Source: Clostridium sp. (GTDB lineage Bacteria > Bacillota > Clostridia > Lachnospirales > Lachnospiraceae). Taken from it: 5,772 bases of DNA. The notes beneath the pieces are model-generated. The model was not told the DNA's origin, ran no database searches, and saw nothing but the letters and a program-made list of their open reading frames with translations. The first letter of the stretch is position 1. Each line of letters begins with the position of its first letter. The position numbers and the translations under genes are program-made. This document shows positions 4,968-5,772 of this stretch, piece after piece. The stretch spans positions 1 through 5,772 of the forward strand of contig SFNH01000114.1 in NCBI GenBank assembly GCA_004554205.1, read 5' to 3'.

Positions 4968-5772
4968 ATGCGCTATGGATTTACGACGGGAAGCTGCGCA
5001 GCGGCGGCGGCAAAGGCGGCGGCTTATATGCTTCTTACCGGCAGACGAAAACACGAGATTACCATCACCACGCCAAAGGGCATCCTTTACCATGCGAAGA
5101 TTGAGGAGATCAGCTGCACGGAGTATTCTGTGCGCTGTGCCGTCAGAAAAGACGGCGGAGACGATCCGGATATCACGACGGGAACCCTGATTTTTGCGGA
5201 AGTATCTGTGCAGGAAAAAGTAAAAGAACAGGGGGAACCGCGGATTCTCATTACGGGCGGCGAGGGAGTCGGAACGGTCACAAGACCGGGGTTAGACCAG
5301 CCCGTCGGGAGTGCGGCGATCAACCATGTGCCGCGGGAGATGATTACCCGCGAAGTGGAAGAGGTGTGTGCGCTTACCGATTATGCGGGGAGCCTTCTGG
5401 TGGAGATTTCGGTGCAGGGTGGAGAGGAACTTGCCCAAAAGACGTTCAACCCGAGACTAGGGATTGTGGGCGGCATCTCGATCCTCGGAACGACCGGGAT
5501 TGTGGAGCCCATGAGCAGTCAAGCGCTTCTTGACACGATCCATGTGGAACTTAAGCAGAAGCGCGAAGAGGGATACCGGTTCGCGGCAATCTCTCCGGGA
5601 AATTACGGGCTGGAGTATATGAAGCGCGCCTACGGGTTCGACCTGGACCGCAGCGTCAAGTGCAGCAATTTTATCGGAAAGACGATGGATATGGTGGGAG
5701 AACTTGGATTTAAGGCGGTGCTTCTGACCGGACACATCGGAAAGCTGGTAAAGCTCTCCGGCGGAATTATGG
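4968..5772 (+). CDS. cbiD: Cobalt-precorrin-5B C1-methyltransferase CbiD, 3' partial
   Basis: CbiD is the anaerobic-pathway methylase that adds the C1 methyl to cobalt-precorrin-5B using S-adenosylmethionine. The frame runs open off the window end with 268 residues seen, of roughly 360-380 usual. Family motifs in order: YGFTTGSCAAAAAKAA (residues 3-18), KDGGDDPDIT (61-70), ITGGEGVGTVTRPGL (95-109), AINHVPREMI (117-126; the family usually has Pro or a small residue where His120 is), NPRLGIVGGISILGTTG (161-177) followed by IVEPMS (178-183), and GHIGKLVKLSGG (255-266). The ATG at 4968 is supported by GGGAGG (4955-4960) 7 nt upstream, inside the final codons of the fusion gene, and by the GFTTGS motif at the very N-terminus. 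Four bases separate it from the previous stop, suggesting coupled translation. Its presence marks the early-cobalt-insertion pathway. Confidence 0.96.
   Translation, partial: MRYGFTTGSCAAAAAKAAAYMLLTGRRKHEITITTPKGILYHAKIEEISCTEYSVRCAVRKDGGDDPDITTGTLIFAEVSVQEKVKEQGEPRILITGGEGVGTVTRPGLDQPVGSAAINHVPREMITREVEEVCALTDYAGSLLVEISVQGGEELAQKTFNPRLGIVGGISILGTTGIVEPMSSQALLDTIHVELKQKREEGYRFAAISPGNYGLEYMKRAYGFDLDRSVKCSNFIGKTMDMVGELGFKAVLLTGHIGKLVKLSGGIM

Noticed and set aside
4627..5190. 187-codon + strand open frame spanning the CbiC end and CbiD start
   Set aside because: It overlaps two strongly recognised genes in another frame, its translation is Arg/Gly-rich with no family motif, and it has no ribosome binding site.

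Overview
The window is one continuous block of cobalamin (vitamin B12) biosynthesis genes, all on the + strand and packed as a single operon. Seven coding regions cover almost every base. The longest gap between genes is 41 nt, and several junctions overlap or nearly touch. No tRNA, rRNA, mobile element, CRISPR array, promoter, riboswitch or rho-independent terminator is visible, so the operon probably starts upstream and continues past the 3' end. The first and last genes are cut by the window edges.

The organism is most likely an anaerobic Firmicute of class Clostridia, probably a moderately GC-rich Lachnospiraceae-type gut bacterium. The reasons are the anaerobic-pathway enzymes (CbiC, CbiD, CbiB), strong AGGAGG-type Shine-Dalgarno sites, and the particular divergent CobU-family proteins. 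This taxonomic call is inference from style and content, not a database match.

Layout: 1-405, C-terminal part of a CobU-family protein (adenosylcobinamide kinase/guanylyltransferase); 396-1160, cobS (cobalamin synthase); 1202-1588, a short, unusual second CobU-family protein with an altered P-loop; 1585-2217, histidine phosphatase of the CobC type; 2219-3211, cbiB (adenosylcobinamide-phosphate synthase); 3242-4963, a two-domain fusion of CobD (threonine-phosphate decarboxylase) and CbiC (cobalt-precorrin-8 methylmutase); 4968-5772, cbiD (cobalt-precorrin-5B C1-methyltransferase), 3' truncated.

Together CbiD and CbiC work on the corrin ring. CobD makes the aminopropanol phosphate arm, which CbiB attaches. 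CobU-type proteins activate the arm with GMP, and CobS joins it to the alpha-ribazole lower ligand, with CobC removing a phosphate. The gene order is therefore roughly the reverse of the biochemical order.

The region is mostly a recognisable pathway rather than a new system. The points most worth a second look are the short CobU paralogue with a degenerate P-loop beside a second, differently diverged CobU; the CobD-CbiC fusion; a near-perfect internal ribosome binding site and ATG inside the CbiC half; and a 9-bp perfect hairpin at the end of cbiB.
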